The notes beneath the pieces are model-generated. The model had not been told where the DNA came from and searched no databases. It saw nothing but the letters and a program-made list of their open reading frames with translations. From Laguncularia racemosa (lineage: Eukaryota; Streptophyta; Magnoliopsida; Myrtales; Combretaceae): a stretch of 64,000 nt of DNA. The stretch spans positions 124,001 to 188,000 of the forward strand of contig JBBMOL010000388.1 in assembly GCA_037954665.1 (NCBI GenBank), read 5' to 3'. A program made the position numbers and the translations under genes. Numbering within the stretch: position 1 is the first letter of the stretch; the number at the start of each line of letters is the position of its first letter. Shown here piece by piece: positions 1-14,397 of this stretch.

Positions 1-943
1 AATGAAACCAATTGTTTCCTCAATTTTCGGTCTTTGCAAACACACCAATCCTTTGGTTTAGTCTCTAGTCTATATTTGACATCTGAGGCCATGAGGTAGG
101 AGTGTCTTCTAAGGTTCTCTCTCTCTCTCCATTGTCTTTTTACCTTATATTATACAAAATATCATGTATTTTTATGTATCCTATCTGAAAAATATTGTAC
201 ACTCGATTTTGTTAATGAGTATCCTAGAAACATCGGCTAAATTGAAACTAGTTGGACGATAATTGTGCGACATCAGTAAAATGCACAATCCAAAACTATT
301 TCGCTTTCTATAAGAAATACAAAGGTTTCGACTCAATACACAGCCATTTTGGATTAGTTTTGCTAAATCCGGTTTCAGTTCTGTTCTTAATTAGAGTCTG
401 GTGACAATATAAACACAAATAAAAGGATCTAAACTATATAACTATCGATGTTTTAGAATTTGATTCATCTTCTTACTTCTATTAAAGTCATGATGAATTT
501 AAAATCATCAGTTATACTTCTGAATATTCACCTTAGTATCTATCCTCTGAAAAATCGTATTAAAAGTAAAATAAAATTAGATTATATGGAATTCTGTTAC
601 ATGGAAGTCCTGTCACAAGGCTATAAGTGAAAGGTGATTGATGATATTCTTCTGGTGCAAGATCATCTGATCCAGGAAGCTGGCAGTAATTGCTTCTGCA
701 GGTTCCACTATTCTCCAAACTATCCCAGAACAAGAAGAAATTGTTATCGTTAGACAGCAGGACAGAACGACGTTTTTGCAATGCATATGGATGTTCTAGA
801 ATTCAAATCCAAGTGTATACAGGAACGATTTCTCTGAGCAATATACAGCAGAACTAACCTCTTCCCATTACCACTTAGCTATATATATATATGATGAATG
901 CTGTACCTTTAAGCTATTAATGTCACCGGAAAAATTCGTTAAA
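1..943. other. 3' flank of VCS, no gene recognised
   Basis: AT-rich sequence downstream of the VCS stop codon, probably including its 3' UTR. A short CT run lies near 117-130. The minus strand has a 73-codon open frame at 560-781 with no recognisable domain and no clear splice partners. It may be chance, UTR, or an exon of a gene lying to the left. Confidence 0.4.
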
Positions 944-3900
944 TTATTTACAGCTCATTAGCACGGAGTTTATCACATGCATAAGTACACGGATGCTATT
1001 GCCTTCAGAAGCAGAGGTAGTTGGCAAGCTGCGATGATGGTTTAGAATCTGATACACCTGTTCAAATATGGGTCCAACATGTACTTGGATAGTTGGATCA
1101 CTTGAGTCAATGAGAAGAGCAACGTCTTGCATCCAAGTGACCTTACTGGACGTGTCCTTGCCAATACCACATGCTAACTGCTGGAGAAGTGCAAGCAACA
1201 CCCCTTGGCTGAGAGGCACCGGGGTCAGGGTTAAAATCGTATGTAAATCAACCTGTCGCATAAATGAAATTTCAATTCAGTTAGCTCTATTAAAAACAAC
1301 ACTTCAGGTTTTATGAGAGCAGCAAGCAAAAGCATAATGGAGAAAAAGCCAGAAACAAGGACCAAAAAAAATCCTGTTCTGCAGTATATTGAATGAGATG
1401 GAATTGGCATGACTTCATTGAATGTTAAAAAACCTTTTTTTTCTGTTTTTTTTAATAGAGGTGATGGGAAAAGGTGATATAACATAAGAAAGATAAGATA
1501 TTCTGGTGTTATACCATCCATGGAAGGAGAAACCCAGGGTATACTCATATTCCACTCAGGCAAGGGAACCTGTTTTAGTGTCCATGAGCTTAAAAAAGCA
1601 ACAAGAACAGACACTGTTGTTATGTTCGTTCGAGTTTGCATGATTCTAGTATCTACTGGCTGTAAAATTGCAATAAATGAGGCTGCAGGGAAAGTTATGG
1701 ATTTGTTTAGGGCATTATCTTAAGAGCTAGGTAAGTTTAGATAACCCAACAGGCAACACCACCCATGCAGAAGATGACAGCATAAAAATTATATGGAGAA
1801 TCCAATCTTTTTTATGAATAAGAATTTCATTAAAACACAGGAAGAATGTACAACTATCAATAGATGGAATGATTTACAAAGCTACTATTTACAAGAAGGG
1901 TACACAAACACACTCTGTGAAACAAGAATAAACTCAACTATAAGGTCAACAAAGCGCTAAGCAAGCAAAAATCTGGTTGGCTAGAGAATCCAATCTTATT
2001 CCTATCCTCAACATGAAGCAAATATTTTAGCTGTATCTTCTTCATCCTCAATGGTCTGCAAAACAGTGGCAAAAAAGGTACTCATAGGCATACTATTAAA
2101 CTATTACTCATGGAAGGGGCTTACCAAGATTTATGACACTTTTTTAAGATACAAGATATACTTCTTGACTAAACGATGTTCTAATGACTGCAAGACTGAC
2201 GTAAGCTGAAGCCTGTAATAAATTTAAGTAAAGGCAAGCATACCTGAGAACACAGCCAGGAGACCATGGGAACATCACTTTTATGGAGAGCTACAGTAAA
2301 TGCTTCCTCATATTTGTGCTCAGCTATCAATCCCGATAGCTCTTTAGTTGGATCAATCGGTGCCTCAGCCTGCTTAATAGGTAAATAGAATATTTCAAAT
2401 AAGCAGATGCTCTATTATCATGAGCATAAAACTTCCATGGACAAAAAGGTCGAACAGCCAAATAAACTGTGAAAGAGAATGGTTGCAGTGTAGCTGAAAA
2501 TTGGATGAACGTACCTCGTCATGCCACCCAGCTAATGGTCCATTACTCAATTGAGTAACCAAAGGATTCATCATACTGGAGCTTGCGCCTGCAGTTGCCA
2601 AAGCCATGAGCTTCTGTTGCCCATCTGCCAATTCTCCACTTAAAGTCCGTGATACTGATGATGCAGAATTTAAAGCATCCTGCCAAAGCCCAATAGCCCA
2701 AACATACAACATGATATTAAATGCAAGATAACAATTTCAAAGTAGCCTGAAGTTGTGGAAATGCCAATGAAAATGGACTCCCATAATTGTGAATTTCACT
2801 AGCATCACTTCTAAGGACTTCTCTAATACAATCAGCATCCAAATTTCCTTTTGAGAACCCAGGCCAGGTCCTTATGCTAAATGGAAAAGAAGTATGTAGG
2901 TTGCATTCTTAGCTTCCATGAGATGGAAAGATTATCCACCATTATAAATCACCCTTGGTAAACATTGGTAATATAACAAACCAACTATATGTAATGAAGT
3001 GCATGCATAGCCTCTAAATATTTATTTTAGAAGGCTGGTGGAATTTTGCAATGTCAGGAAGTCTGGATGGGTGGCAGAGAGTAGTATCTAAATTAACCTA
3101 AGCTTTCTTTTTTCCCTTAATTTTTTTGGTAGTTAGTATTGCTTAAACTTACAGTAACGATCATAGAAAATGTAAGTTTCACAATTTGTAGAAGAGAACC
3201 AAAATAAATAGTAATTAAGTGAACTGAGCTCAGAGCCTATAGTCAATTTAAAGTGACAAGCAAGAAAGTAGCATTTAAGTATATTCAAAAAAAGAATTTG
3301 AAACATACCTTCAAGGCAATGGCAAGGGGTGAATGCGCAGACTCAAATTGCTGATGAGCAGCAGTTACATGGTTCATGAGCCCTTTCTGTAAAGTTCCAT
3401 CAATTTGCTCAAGCATAGTTTTGCATGACAACTCAAAAGTGGGTATAACTGAAGCCTCCAAGCTGGATCTTAGTGTATCCTGAAAGCACAAATATTAATA
3501 GTTTATCCCTAATGAAGTCATGGTTCAATAAAAATATGAAGTAAAACTGATCAAAGGAAAGGAACAGGAAGAATTTCTATTAGATAGAATTTTTTTTAAA
3601 GATAGTTGACTGACATAAATAGAGAGACTGTTAAATTGAAACTCTAGTTTTTTACAAAATTAATCAGTTGTCTCTCCATTCAAAATTTACAGGAACTTCT
3701 ATATGTGTCTCACAACCCTTACATGAATTTTCTCAACTTGGAATTCCTATATCAAGGAAAAAAATACGTCTGTATCTTCCCAAATATTTGAAGTACAGGC
3801 CATACATTGGTCCTCTGGGAACCAACATGCCAATACATATTCTTAGCTTTGGAAAGAATTCAGAGTCATTCCTATTAATTTATATTTCTCAGAATAAGTA

Positions 3901-6900
3901 ACTCATTAGAATGTCACCTGATTTACAGGTAATATAAATAAAGCTGAAGAACAATTTGTTGATTAATGACTCCATGCTCCATCTAGCTTCATCATTAAAT
4001 CTATAGCATTATTATGCTTCATATTCATGTACAAAGAAGGGATATAGCATTGGCAGTACTATAGCCTCACCAACATTAGGTTGATTGATACAAGAACAGT
4101 GTAAGTTGTAAAGCAAGTCACAAATCTAAAATGGTGCAGCAAGCAGGTATATGTGACAGTTCAAAGTGCATACCTGTAGAACCTGCTTTCCAGATGTTTG
4201 AAGCTGTGATTGAATTTGTTTGGCCACAATAGCTTCTAATCTGGAGTTCAGTGCCTTCTCTATTTGGTTAGTTGCCTTATCAGCCACTCCTTTCTGAAGA
4301 ATATGCAACAGAACTATTAAAGAAATCATCATACTGAAATGCGAATGGCCTACCACAAAGTGGATTAGCAATAAATCACCTCTACCATTTGAGAAAACAA
4401 AAATGAAAAGATGCATCATAGCATAAACATGTCTATGCACATAAAAAATCCAGTCAACAGGTCCAGATACTTGTAAAAACCAGATTCCCTAACAAAAGAA
4501 GTGAAGATGAGTCCAGTAATCCTGGTTTCCTCATCAAATAGCTTGGATGTGAATCTGATTAAAATTAGCTTTCAACACTCCTTGATGAAAGGTTTTGCTT
4601 TTAGCCAAAGGTTGAAAAGAATGAATGGCTCCACTTCCAAATAGAAATCAAAATACAGTCTTGAGTTCTGAAGGAATAGATGTCTGAACCTGGAATGACT
4701 CCATTATGGCAGAAGATATGCTCTTCTCTAGAGTGGGAGTGATTGCACGAACTACTTGTGCAACAGTATTAGTAATCTCCTTCTTAATAACTTTCTCCAA
4801 AGCTGATTGCAAGTCTTTGTTTATACAGTTGGTGATTAAGTTTGCCATTTGTTGCATAGAATCTCGTTCTAACTTCTCAGACTTGGCATTTTCTTCTTGG
4901 AGACGAGCCCATAGTGCATCTGTGTTTGCCCTCATGACCTTTTCCATGTTTCGTCCTAAAGATGTCTCCAGTCTTCTAGATTCTTTATTAAAAGGGAGGG
5001 AAACCATTGTATTCATTTGCTTCTGCATTTCCTTTTGCATGCCTATTAACTGCATCAGTTGGACAATGAGATTGGGAAAATTGTTATATGTCATGGACAG
5101 AGGAGAAAAATGAAAATTCCCATGAGCAGTGAATTATGTTCTTGGGTTTATTTTATGCAACGTGTTCAATTTGTACACCATGAGTGCGAACACAAAATGT
5201 AGCCAAAGCTCTTCCAAGTATCAATGACAATATACGGCTATACTAAAAACAGTTAAGTAAATAAATCCTTTTCTTTTGGCAAAAGTAACAGTAAATAGAT
5301 CTTCTTTGATGCATTGTTAAAAGAAAAAACAAAAAGAAGTGCACACTTATAAGCCATTATAATCTAGTTCAGTTACTCTAAAACAAGAGATTTTCATATA
5401 ACAAGAAGACAGAGGGACCATGAAGATGTTCTTTCTAAAAAATAAGTACAGTCGAAATGGATTATAATGCTTCATCAGACAGTGATATGGAGATTATATG
5501 AATTGCAAGAAAGAGGACAGAAACTGAAATGAGAAGTGTATAACAAGGAGATACAAGATTACAAATGAAATGTTCATGACAATGTAGGCACAACACTGAT
5601 TTAGAATGGGGTGATTCACTTAAACATCAAGAATATAACATGATAATTTAAAAATTATGATGCATAATCAACCCTTCTGGTATAAGATTAAGGGGCAATA
5701 TGATCATCATATGGGTTTGAATTTATTTTAAGTCAACTAATCAGCATGGCCACTGATTTTTTTTTTTTTTAAAAAAAAAAAAAAGAGAAGAAGAAGAAGT
5801 TTGCAGAGCTCATGCATAAAATAATGGGGTATAGCATCACCGAGAAGAGAGTACAGTCTCAAAATAAATGTATGAAGGAACAACAGCAACAGGAATCAAG
5901 TGATGGATGCAACAGCTTAAAAGGATACATGTAACTTATAGAATTGCGGCACAGATTCTAAGAGAAGAAAAAAGGATTACCTGACCAATCATTTCCTGCA
6001 TTGCCAATATCTGAGGAGATGCAGAATCAGCAGACTGAGCACCTAAACTATAGCTTGGCTCATTGGATGAATCTGCAGAGTTAAAAGGACTTGGAGAAGG
6101 GGAAGATTGAGCAGCTACTTGAATACTTTTTCCTTTCTGTTTTTTACCCTTGGTAGGTGGGGTTGAGGCAGCTGGAACAGCAACTGCAGTTTCTGACTGG
6201 CCAGTCAGAAGGTTGTTTGACAAGTCTGGGATTTCTTCCTGATTGTTGCTGGGGATATGATCTGCTACTTCTCTAGTATTAATACCCTGATCAGGATGAT
6301 GTCCCTCATTGATGAAGGCATCAGCATGACGATCTTTTGTCATCTGAATACTGAGATCAGATGACTGAGAGTTAAAGTATTTCTCCCTTTCATCTACATC
6401 ATGTCGATTGATTCTCGCCTCTCCCACAACTTTAACCTCAATCTCTGCGCTCTCAAGGTCATTGTTCATGACCACATCCCGCAACTTAGCCTCTCTTACA
6501 TTTATGCCTTTATCAACATGAATCTCAGATGTGTTGGCTAGTATTTCTGAAGGAGTCACTAGATGTGTTGGATGCTTAAATATAAGAGGATGATGTGGGG
6601 CCACTGATGCATCATTGAGTGCAGCACTCGTGTGATCTTTTTCAAGATTATCATATGAAGAAGCACTAATTACATTATCCAGAACCCTAGAGGTTGCATT
6701 ATCACCAACAGAATGTTCACTAACATGTTCAGGGAGTGATGGGTAACTCTCAGAACTGTCCAATGGAATTTTAGATCCAGAGGACTGCTGAGATTTTCCC
6801 AAACTTGAAGGAGATGCATTAGGGGGAATTTCAGCATTCTGAGGAGATGATGAAGAATTTAGCTCTTTCTCTAACCCTGAAAGTATGATGCCTTCTTGAC

Positions 6901-9758
6901 CAATAATTTCAGAAGCCACATCTCCAGCATGAGTTGCTCCTAAAGAATGATCTGCTTCATTTGGCAACTTAGCTGGAACTGAAGTAGAAACACAGGAAGT
7001 AATATCAGAATGCTTAGCTCCACTAGATACATCTAGTTTGACAGAAGCACTAGAATTAGCAGTACCAGAAGGGGCAGATGAATGATTCCCCGTATTCTCT
7101 ATGTCTGTACTGACTAATGGTGGCGGTAAGCATTGACTCAATGCCAATGCATACTGCTGTATGGCTTGTGTTTGGATACAATAGACCTGAACAACATGAT
7201 CACCGTTTGGTAAACTTTCACTTGTTCCAGTAATACTCAAAATGGGCATCGTAACCGTGAATTCAGCAATGTAATCCATGCAAGTCGCAGAAGGGTTAGG
7301 TCCATAATCTATATGCAGAGCATAGATAGCATTCTTCTTGGCATTTGCAAGTAAAAATAGACCTGCATGAGGTAATGCCACAACTTGATTGAAAAAAGCA
7401 TCCTCTATTTTCAGCTTGCGAGAGCTCCTTAACTCCAAAGTCTGAATACAGTTCCACATTTCTGTATCACCAGGCGACAGCCAACCTTCTTCATGTCCAG
7501 ATATCCATACTTTCAATTCCCTGTTCAATGGACCCTGTAAATGGCAAAGCAACATTGAATCAGGTTTTCCCGGGCATCCAATTACATTCTGCATGACAAA
7601 TTAAATCAATTGGCCCACAGGCACAATTCAGTACAGAACAGGTACCACCAATATGATCTGGCTTATGATCTGTTAAAAAGGACAAAAAGAACCTACCCCA
7701 GTCATGAGAACAATATGATCTGGCTGGTGAGGAGCAGTCAAGAACGTGACAGAGCTAACAGGATGTCCATCATGTGGCCTCAATACAGCAAGAGGTATTG
7801 GCTTACGATCTCCCCATACCTTAACCTGCAGTAAATTTGATCTGATCAATAAGCAAATAATTAAAACGGAGCAATAAGAGACTCAGCCGCCTATGTGCAG
7901 TATATAATTCCAGCTCGTCACCAACAGCCTTTGAACCAATTCTTATGAGATTTCCTAAAGATAATGGCTGGGAAAGGTATATCTAGCTAGAGGAAAAAGT
8001 ATTAGTTTCTCATGTTTTTGTTGGATGGGCTTGTTTCGTCAATCTAAGAAGCAAAATCTGGTTCATTGATTGGGCAGAAAACAAGCATTGATATATAAAA
8101 CCCTATAAGGAAAGAGATTTATACAAACCGTGCCATCCAATGAAGCTGAGGCCAATCGACTAGTCATCCATTGGCACATTGAAAGATCAGTAACCTGGCC
8201 ATCATGTTTACCAACAATCTGGACCCCATCAATGAGCTTATCAAGAGGGCATTTAAGAAGTTCCTCAGAAGAAGGTACTCCTGCTTTACCAACTTTAATT
8301 GTATCAATCTTCAAGATGCGATCTCCAATTGCAACCATCAAATTTTCCTGTATGAATTAACCTTTAATTAACAAGAATTTAAGGGTATAACAAGAATATA
8401 TTTAGTTCAAGTATCAACTCAGCAATCAGATACTAGAGAAGCAATTGAAATAAATAGCTCATACTTGTTTATGAGGATGCCAACACAGTCGTGGATGCAC
8501 CGATCCTTCTTCTCCTAAAATTTGAAGTGAAAAAATGACTTTTTCAGTTATTTGAGCCTTGCCATCCTCATCTGGACCTTCATCAATCTTCCATATGTAG
8601 ACCCGTCCATCGACACTCACACTGCATGGGAGAAAAACTTAGATTGATCCCAGAGCTTATGGGAAAAAGCCTAGTTTCCGTGTATCACTGAAAAGTCACC
8701 TGGCTAGAAGGTGGACATCCTCAGCAAAGAAAGCCATATCCGACACTCGCTGTGATAGAAAAGCAAAAAAATGCTCATAATAGAGTTCACAGAGTATGAA
8801 AATAAGAGACTAAAAGCTGCAACCACTAAGATCATGATGAAATTAATTAACGAATTTCCATTTCAAATGAATGAATTATTATTGCAATTGAATATTATAT
8901 CAACAGAACTGCATAGTTCTTCACAATGACCATGCCTCCTAAAGTAACACCAATAACTATAATAAGAGCATAAACCAATAGACCTAGCTCCTTTTTTTTT
9001 TTCTGACAATCAATTTTTTTCAATCAAGCTGACTTGCAAGCTACTTGAGCCAGAAAGAATCAAAAACTCACCTGACTATGACCTCTTAGCAAAGCCCTCA
9101 AAGCAGTATTAATATTAAGCACCCTGATATTTCCCATCTTCAAACCATAACAAATATAACTCCTATTAACTGCAATTTGCCTACCCAAAACCAATCCTGG
9201 ATCTGACACATACTTAGTAATCGGAGTAACCTCCAACTGAGGTTGTGCTTCACCATCCAATCTAACATCAATATCATAAACAACATGTTCCCCGTTCAAA
9301 TGCCTTCCCTTTGGAACCTTACTACTGAGCAATCTCATAGGACTAGACACTGCCCCTGCCCCGGGAGGACTAATATTTGTCACCGAAAACTCGGGTTGCG
9401 GAAAGGACAAGCTAGACTGTGGCATTTCATTCAAATTTTGGTTACCCAATAAAGCCATTAATCTAGCACCACCAGTGTTGGGATCAGGTGAAGAGGGTGC
9501 AGGAACAAAGTTGGATCTTTGAGTCATTTGGTGCGTATTAGCATGACCCAGATAGTTTTGCTGCATTAAATGGAATTCCTGTGGTGGGTAGGGCATGTAC
9601 TGAGGAGACTGAAAAGGGTAAATCCCAGTTGAAGTAGAAGAAGATGAAGAGCTAGGGACAGAAACAGGTTGTGAAGAAGAAACTGTAGATGGGCTTAAAA
9701 GTCTTCGCAATTCAAAGGGTGTGTTTTGGTGTTGGGATGGATTAATTTGTGATGCCAT
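944..9758 (-). CDS. VCS: VARICOSE / EDC4-like mRNA-decapping scaffold, 12 exons
   Basis: Scaffold of the cytoplasmic mRNA-decapping complex (with DCP1 and DCP2 in P-bodies). Exons inferred from GT-AG sites with frame kept throughout: 9072-9758, 8700-8749, 8465-8621, 8129-8347, 7697-7825, 5981-7534, 4690-5049, 4174-4293, 3309-3479, 2515-2679, 2244-2369, 944-1252. The spliced product is 1348 aa, close to the Arabidopsis protein (about 1344 aa as I recall). The start at 9756-9758 begins MASQINPSQ; an upstream in-frame Met would add 16 unrelated residues. The N-terminus is Ser/Pro/Gln-rich with a poly-Ser run near residue 36. WD40-like repeats follow at about 150-540 (for example [24 protein letters not shown]). 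Exon 6 encodes a long low-complexity Ser/Asn-rich linker. Exons 7-9 look like coiled coil, and the C-terminus is the conserved helical EDC4 domain ending INSVLMSCK. No breaks were seen. Confidence 0.96.
5757..5784. repeat. T14/A14 perfect palindrome in VCS intron 6
   Basis: A run of 14 T is followed directly by 14 A, then a short GAA-rich stretch. It lies inside the 931-nt intron between exons 6 and 7 of VCS. It could be a replication-slippage product or a relic of a poly(A)-tailed insertion. Confidence 0.85.
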
Positions 9759-10011
9759 CAAGGTGCTTGATAAAATTCCTGATAGCAAAAACAGAAAAAC
9801 CCACAAGTCACAGCAATAGATTTGGTGTTTGCCTTCTTCGCAACGAGGGAGAGACTGAGGAGTGTATTGATAATACGAGTTTAAGGTTGGTTAGTTCTTT
9901 TCTGGGGAGCGGTTTTCGGTCTAAATCTAGGTGACGAGGATTCAAAATCAAGCGATATGTGCAGAAATGGCATCCGTACAATAATGCTGGTTGGCATTTG
10001 CTCTTCATCAA
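9759..10011 (-). promoter_or_regulatory. VCS 5' UTR and promoter-proximal region
   Basis: Sequence directly upstream of the VCS start codon. It is less AT-rich than the flank beyond 10012. I found no convincing TATA box, so the transcription start cannot be placed. Short open frames here on both strands look like chance. Confidence 0.35.
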
Positions 10012-13000
10012 ATTTAATTTACGTCTGATTTCGTACCCAATTTATTTTAGAGTCAAACTAGTTGTGAAAAAAAAAAAAGGAAAAAGAAAAGAAAAGTCAA
10101 AATAGATTATACTGAATAAAGATTATAAATCTGCCCCCCCCCCAAACAATAATAAATAAATAGTATATTATAATTATCGTTTATGTCTTATATGCTGTCA
10201 ATTTTAAATTCTATTTTTAATTGTATTCGGTTCATGTTCTTATTATTTGCTGTAGTTATTTTTTTTTTACCATAATTGAGTAAAATTAGAATAGTTAAAA
10301 TTTAGTATATATTTTATTACTTTTTCGTTTTTCGTTTTCTTTTTAAATATATATAAGAAATCTTATTTCCTATATCTACTTATTTGTTCCACTTACTTTT
10401 TAAGTATTTCTTGGATTAAGTTTTTCTTTTTCAACAAGATATCATAACCCATCTCCTTCAACTCATGTCGATTGTGTAAAAAAATTTTAACACAATTTGA
10501 AATAATGCGGATTGAATATCATAACCTCAAGAGCTTTTTATAGGAGATTGGATTTAGTAATGAGAGAGGTAAAAGATATAAATTGAGATAAAAAGAGAAA
10601 TAAAGCAATTACAATTTAATAATTATTTATGCAATAGAGATAGTGTATCATGAAATATATATTCTATATATTTTTAACACGGATTTTAGGGTAAGTAAAG
10701 AATACTAAAACATTGTATCAATATATAAGAATAGATTTTTAAACACTTTAGCCAAAATATATCTTGTGAGTTCAATATCCACTTAAAGCTACGATTGAAC
10801 AGAATATTATAAGATAAGGTAGGGTTCGATATAACAAGATTGAGCAGAGTATTACAAGGTAGGGTAGGATCCGATATAACATGGGCATGCACTCACCGCA
10901 CCGACACGAAGTAATGAATAGTGGACAAGGCAGATGTAGCACAGCACAAGTGGGGTAGTGAAGTGTGGAATATGGGAAAATGGAAAGAGAGACACGGATC
11001 CAAATTCTCAGTTGCCAAAGTGGAGGTCTTTTGACGATATGGGAAATTGAGCAAGGCCCCTTTCACTAATGAATGCTAGACGACAACCATTTTGTGATAA
11101 GAGGCCTTTCGACTATATCAGTTTTTATGTTTTGGAGTTAATCTTTAGAACTAAAACAACTACATTAATTTCTTACAATGACCCCCGCTTTTTCTATATT
11201 AAAAGATTTTTTCTTAACTTCGATATCTTTTTCCTTTTTTCTTTCTTAAATATGTTTTATTAGGAATAAGCACAAATTAGATTGATTCGATTTTCTCTTT
11301 GAACTAAACCAAATAATAAAAATACAATTTGATTTTTTATCACTTCACTGGTTTGAGTTTAGATTTTTTTTCAAATCATAAAATTTCGATTTGGTTCGAT
11401 TTGATTAACGAATTAAACCATTTTTTTTTAAGAAAGTATATTTACTTAATATATAAATCTCGTGAACAGTACTAAATTCATTTACTAATAATATGTATTG
11501 ATATCATATATAAAATTAATAAAATCAATATTCAAACAACTAGAAAATTTTAAATGTATAATATGATAAATTTAATCCTTAAGCTAGCATATATATATAT
11601 ATTTTAAATAAACCTTTATACATATTAGTTAAATTATAGTCATGAAATTTAAATACATATACTTTTTAATAAATACAAACTAATTTTTTTTTAATGTTAT
11701 GTTACAATAAAATGATTTTTTTAGTTATAAGTAAAATATTATTATATATTTTTAAAAACGATTCGGTTTAGATTACCTCTTCAAACCAATCATAAATTTT
11801 TTATTTTGTTCGAATTGAAAAATTTCCAAACTAAATTGCAAAAAAAGAAAAAGAAAAAAGTATTTTTTTTTTAATTTGTGAATTAGTTCAATTTGATTAG
11901 TTTTTTTTTTTTTTTTGCCACCTCTATGCATCATGAATACACAATCCCAATAGTTTTAAGGTAAATAGGGAGTGATGAAATTTTTTCTTTTTTCTTTTTT
12001 CTTTTTTTTTACTTTTGTTGACAAGTGCTATGTACAATCTTGATTATGGATGAAACGATGGTAACTTGTTTGGTTTTTTTTTTTTTTGGTAAAATTATGA
12101 GAATATAAATTTCATATAAATATTTAAGAGTTAATATAGAATGACCATGAGTATGTCTCCATGATTTTTCTTTTTTTTTTTTAACATAATTTTCATTTCT
12201 TAAAATACTAACAACTAGTTGGAAAGAGATGTAATACTAAGGAATTGTAGAGTTTTGAGTTACATTTAAAAAAAAAAAAATTACCTTACAATCCTATTAT
12301 TATCATGATTTTTAAAAAGGTAATTTAATGAATTTATATTTTTATGAGATTTTTTTAAATTAAATTATATATAAAACCGTTTAGGTATAAACTCGTAAGT
12401 TTAAGTGTATGATTATGTGAATTTTTTATTCTACTAATTTTATAGGATTTCACAAATTTTATGTTATTTTATATCATTCTAGTTGATTTGGATTTAATGG
12501 GCTATCAATTTTAAAAAAAAGAAAAGAAAAGAAAAGAAGAACTAGGTTTCTACAAATTTAGAGGAAGCTTGTCAAATTAGGAGTGAAATGACACTATATT
12601 TGTTTCTTTAATTTAAATTGATTTCATTACTAGGTTCAAATAAAGATATTTAATTTATCTTGAAGAAGATATTTAATTTACCAAATAAAGATTTGTTGTA
12701 TATTTTTCAAGTGTAATAGGTAAGGAAAAAACAAAAATAATATTATCAAGGAATTTAATGTACTTATAAATTAGGAGAGCCATTGACCTAAAAAAGTAGG
12801 AATTAAGATGATTTAGATACTCATAACATTAATGACGTTGAATGTTAAGTATGAATAGATACTTCAAAAAACTTATAATAAGAAAATATGGATATTATTG
12901 AATGGTACCAATAAAGTTATTAATAATAACAATAATGATAACAATGAATATGATTATGGTTGAGTGAGTTTGTAATAGTTTTGATTATAATAAGGTAGCT

Positions 13001-13885
13001 AATGATTAGTATTTTAATTTAATTTAGCATTTTATCATAATGATTAATGTTATAGTATAATTTATATCAATATCAATATTTATATTTTAGTTTTATATAT
13101 TAGTATAATGATTTATACTTAATCATTTATATTATAATTTATGTTGGATTTTTTTATTTATATTATATATTTAAAGTTTTTTATGGCTTCTATAAGTATA
13201 TTTATAGTTTTTTAAAGATAGTTTACATAGGTATTCATAGCTCCAGATCTTTTGATATTTTACATAGCTAATCGCTAGTTTGACAAGCTTAATTGATATG
13301 TTAGACAATAAATTTTTGGAATAATGGAAATCCTATTCCATGTGAATGATTTCTGTGGGAATAATTATGCAAGCGTTACAAGTGAAGCATAGAGGAACTG
13401 ACAAGCATTTGTTAAGGGACTCTTCATTTTGTTCTTTTTTGTTTTTTGTTTTAATTAAAAAACTCATTACATATTAATAGAATAAAAATTATATAATGCA
13501 GTGAAAAAGTTTTTTTCCTTTTGACCTTTTAACCTTTCTAATTTAATCATTATTTTATTTTGTAATAATGTTAAATTGCGTCCATATGCTAATATCGTGT
13601 TTTATCCTAATAATTATGCATTTTTAATCAAAAATAACATTATTATATGTTAACAATTAACTAGTATATGTTAATATTTTTATAATTAATAGTATGAATA
13701 TTAATCTTCTAATAGAATGTATCAAGTTTGAAAATTTTCTTTTCCATTATATTCTCCAAAAATAAAAGATAATATATTTAATTCATTACACAATTAAATC
13801 TTAAGGTAGCTTTTGGTTAGTATAATTAAATGGTACAAAGAGAATAGAATAGTACCATATAAGTTCTTTTATACTATGTTTGATT
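10012..13885. other. AT-rich intergenic DNA
   Basis: About 3.9 kb with no convincing gene on either strand. It has many T or A homopolymers and a run of 10 C at 10134-10143. Around 11270-11930 there are recurring motifs such as TTCGATTTGGTTCGATTT in both orientations, ending near GCCACCTC. This resembles a decayed plant DNA-transposon remnant, but I could not define its ends. Confidence 0.5.
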
Positions 13886-14239
13886 AGAGCTGGTAATTAT
13901 GGGGCGGGTCTGTAGGTTGACCCACCCCGCCTGCAAAAAAATGCAAGGCGGGCTACTAAAGTTGCGGGCCATTTTGACCCGCGCCCGCGTGACCTGCGGG
14001 GCGGGGTGGGCAAGTTCCCGAGGGCAAGGGTTGGCCTGCAGATTAGAAAAAAATTTTTGCTGATTGCTATTTGCTGAGTCAGTGGCAATGACCGATGCTT
14101 TAGCGATGACCGATGAGCAGTGCTCGAGAGTGGGTCAGATGAGCGATGACTAAAAACCTTCAATCAATTTGAGGGTTTGATAGCACCGACCATCGAGTGC
14201 CGTAAAGTGAGCTTGATTCAAGCTGGGGGTCGTCAATAT

Positions 14240-14344
14240 TCACGATATTGGAGCTGGACATCTATAGAACTTCCTATTGGGATTCTTGGATGTGCCTGAA
14301 GTACAAACCATGCAAGCACCTGCACTACACGGGCATTGAACCAT
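14240..14344 (-). pseudogene. captured GRF-type zinc-finger fragment
   Basis: A short minus-strand frame encodes CPCSAGACMVCTSGTSKNP followed by NRKFYRCP, then ends at a stop after APIS. The pattern of paired Cys, T-S-x-T-x-K-N-P, then R-x-F-Y-x-C-P is characteristic of the GRF zinc finger found in many plant transposon-associated and nucleic-acid-binding proteins. Only this motif is recognisable. It runs opposite to the FAS1 fragment, so the two came from different sources. Confidence 0.6.
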
Positions 14345-14397
14345 CGGCAACCTAGACACCAAGGTGGATGATGGGGCGATTTGGTGGGTGATGATTT

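Noticed and set aside
560..781. Small gene left of VCS (73-codon minus-strand frame)
   Set aside because: No recognisable domain, no clear splice partners, and in the 3' flank of VCS. Left as unassigned.
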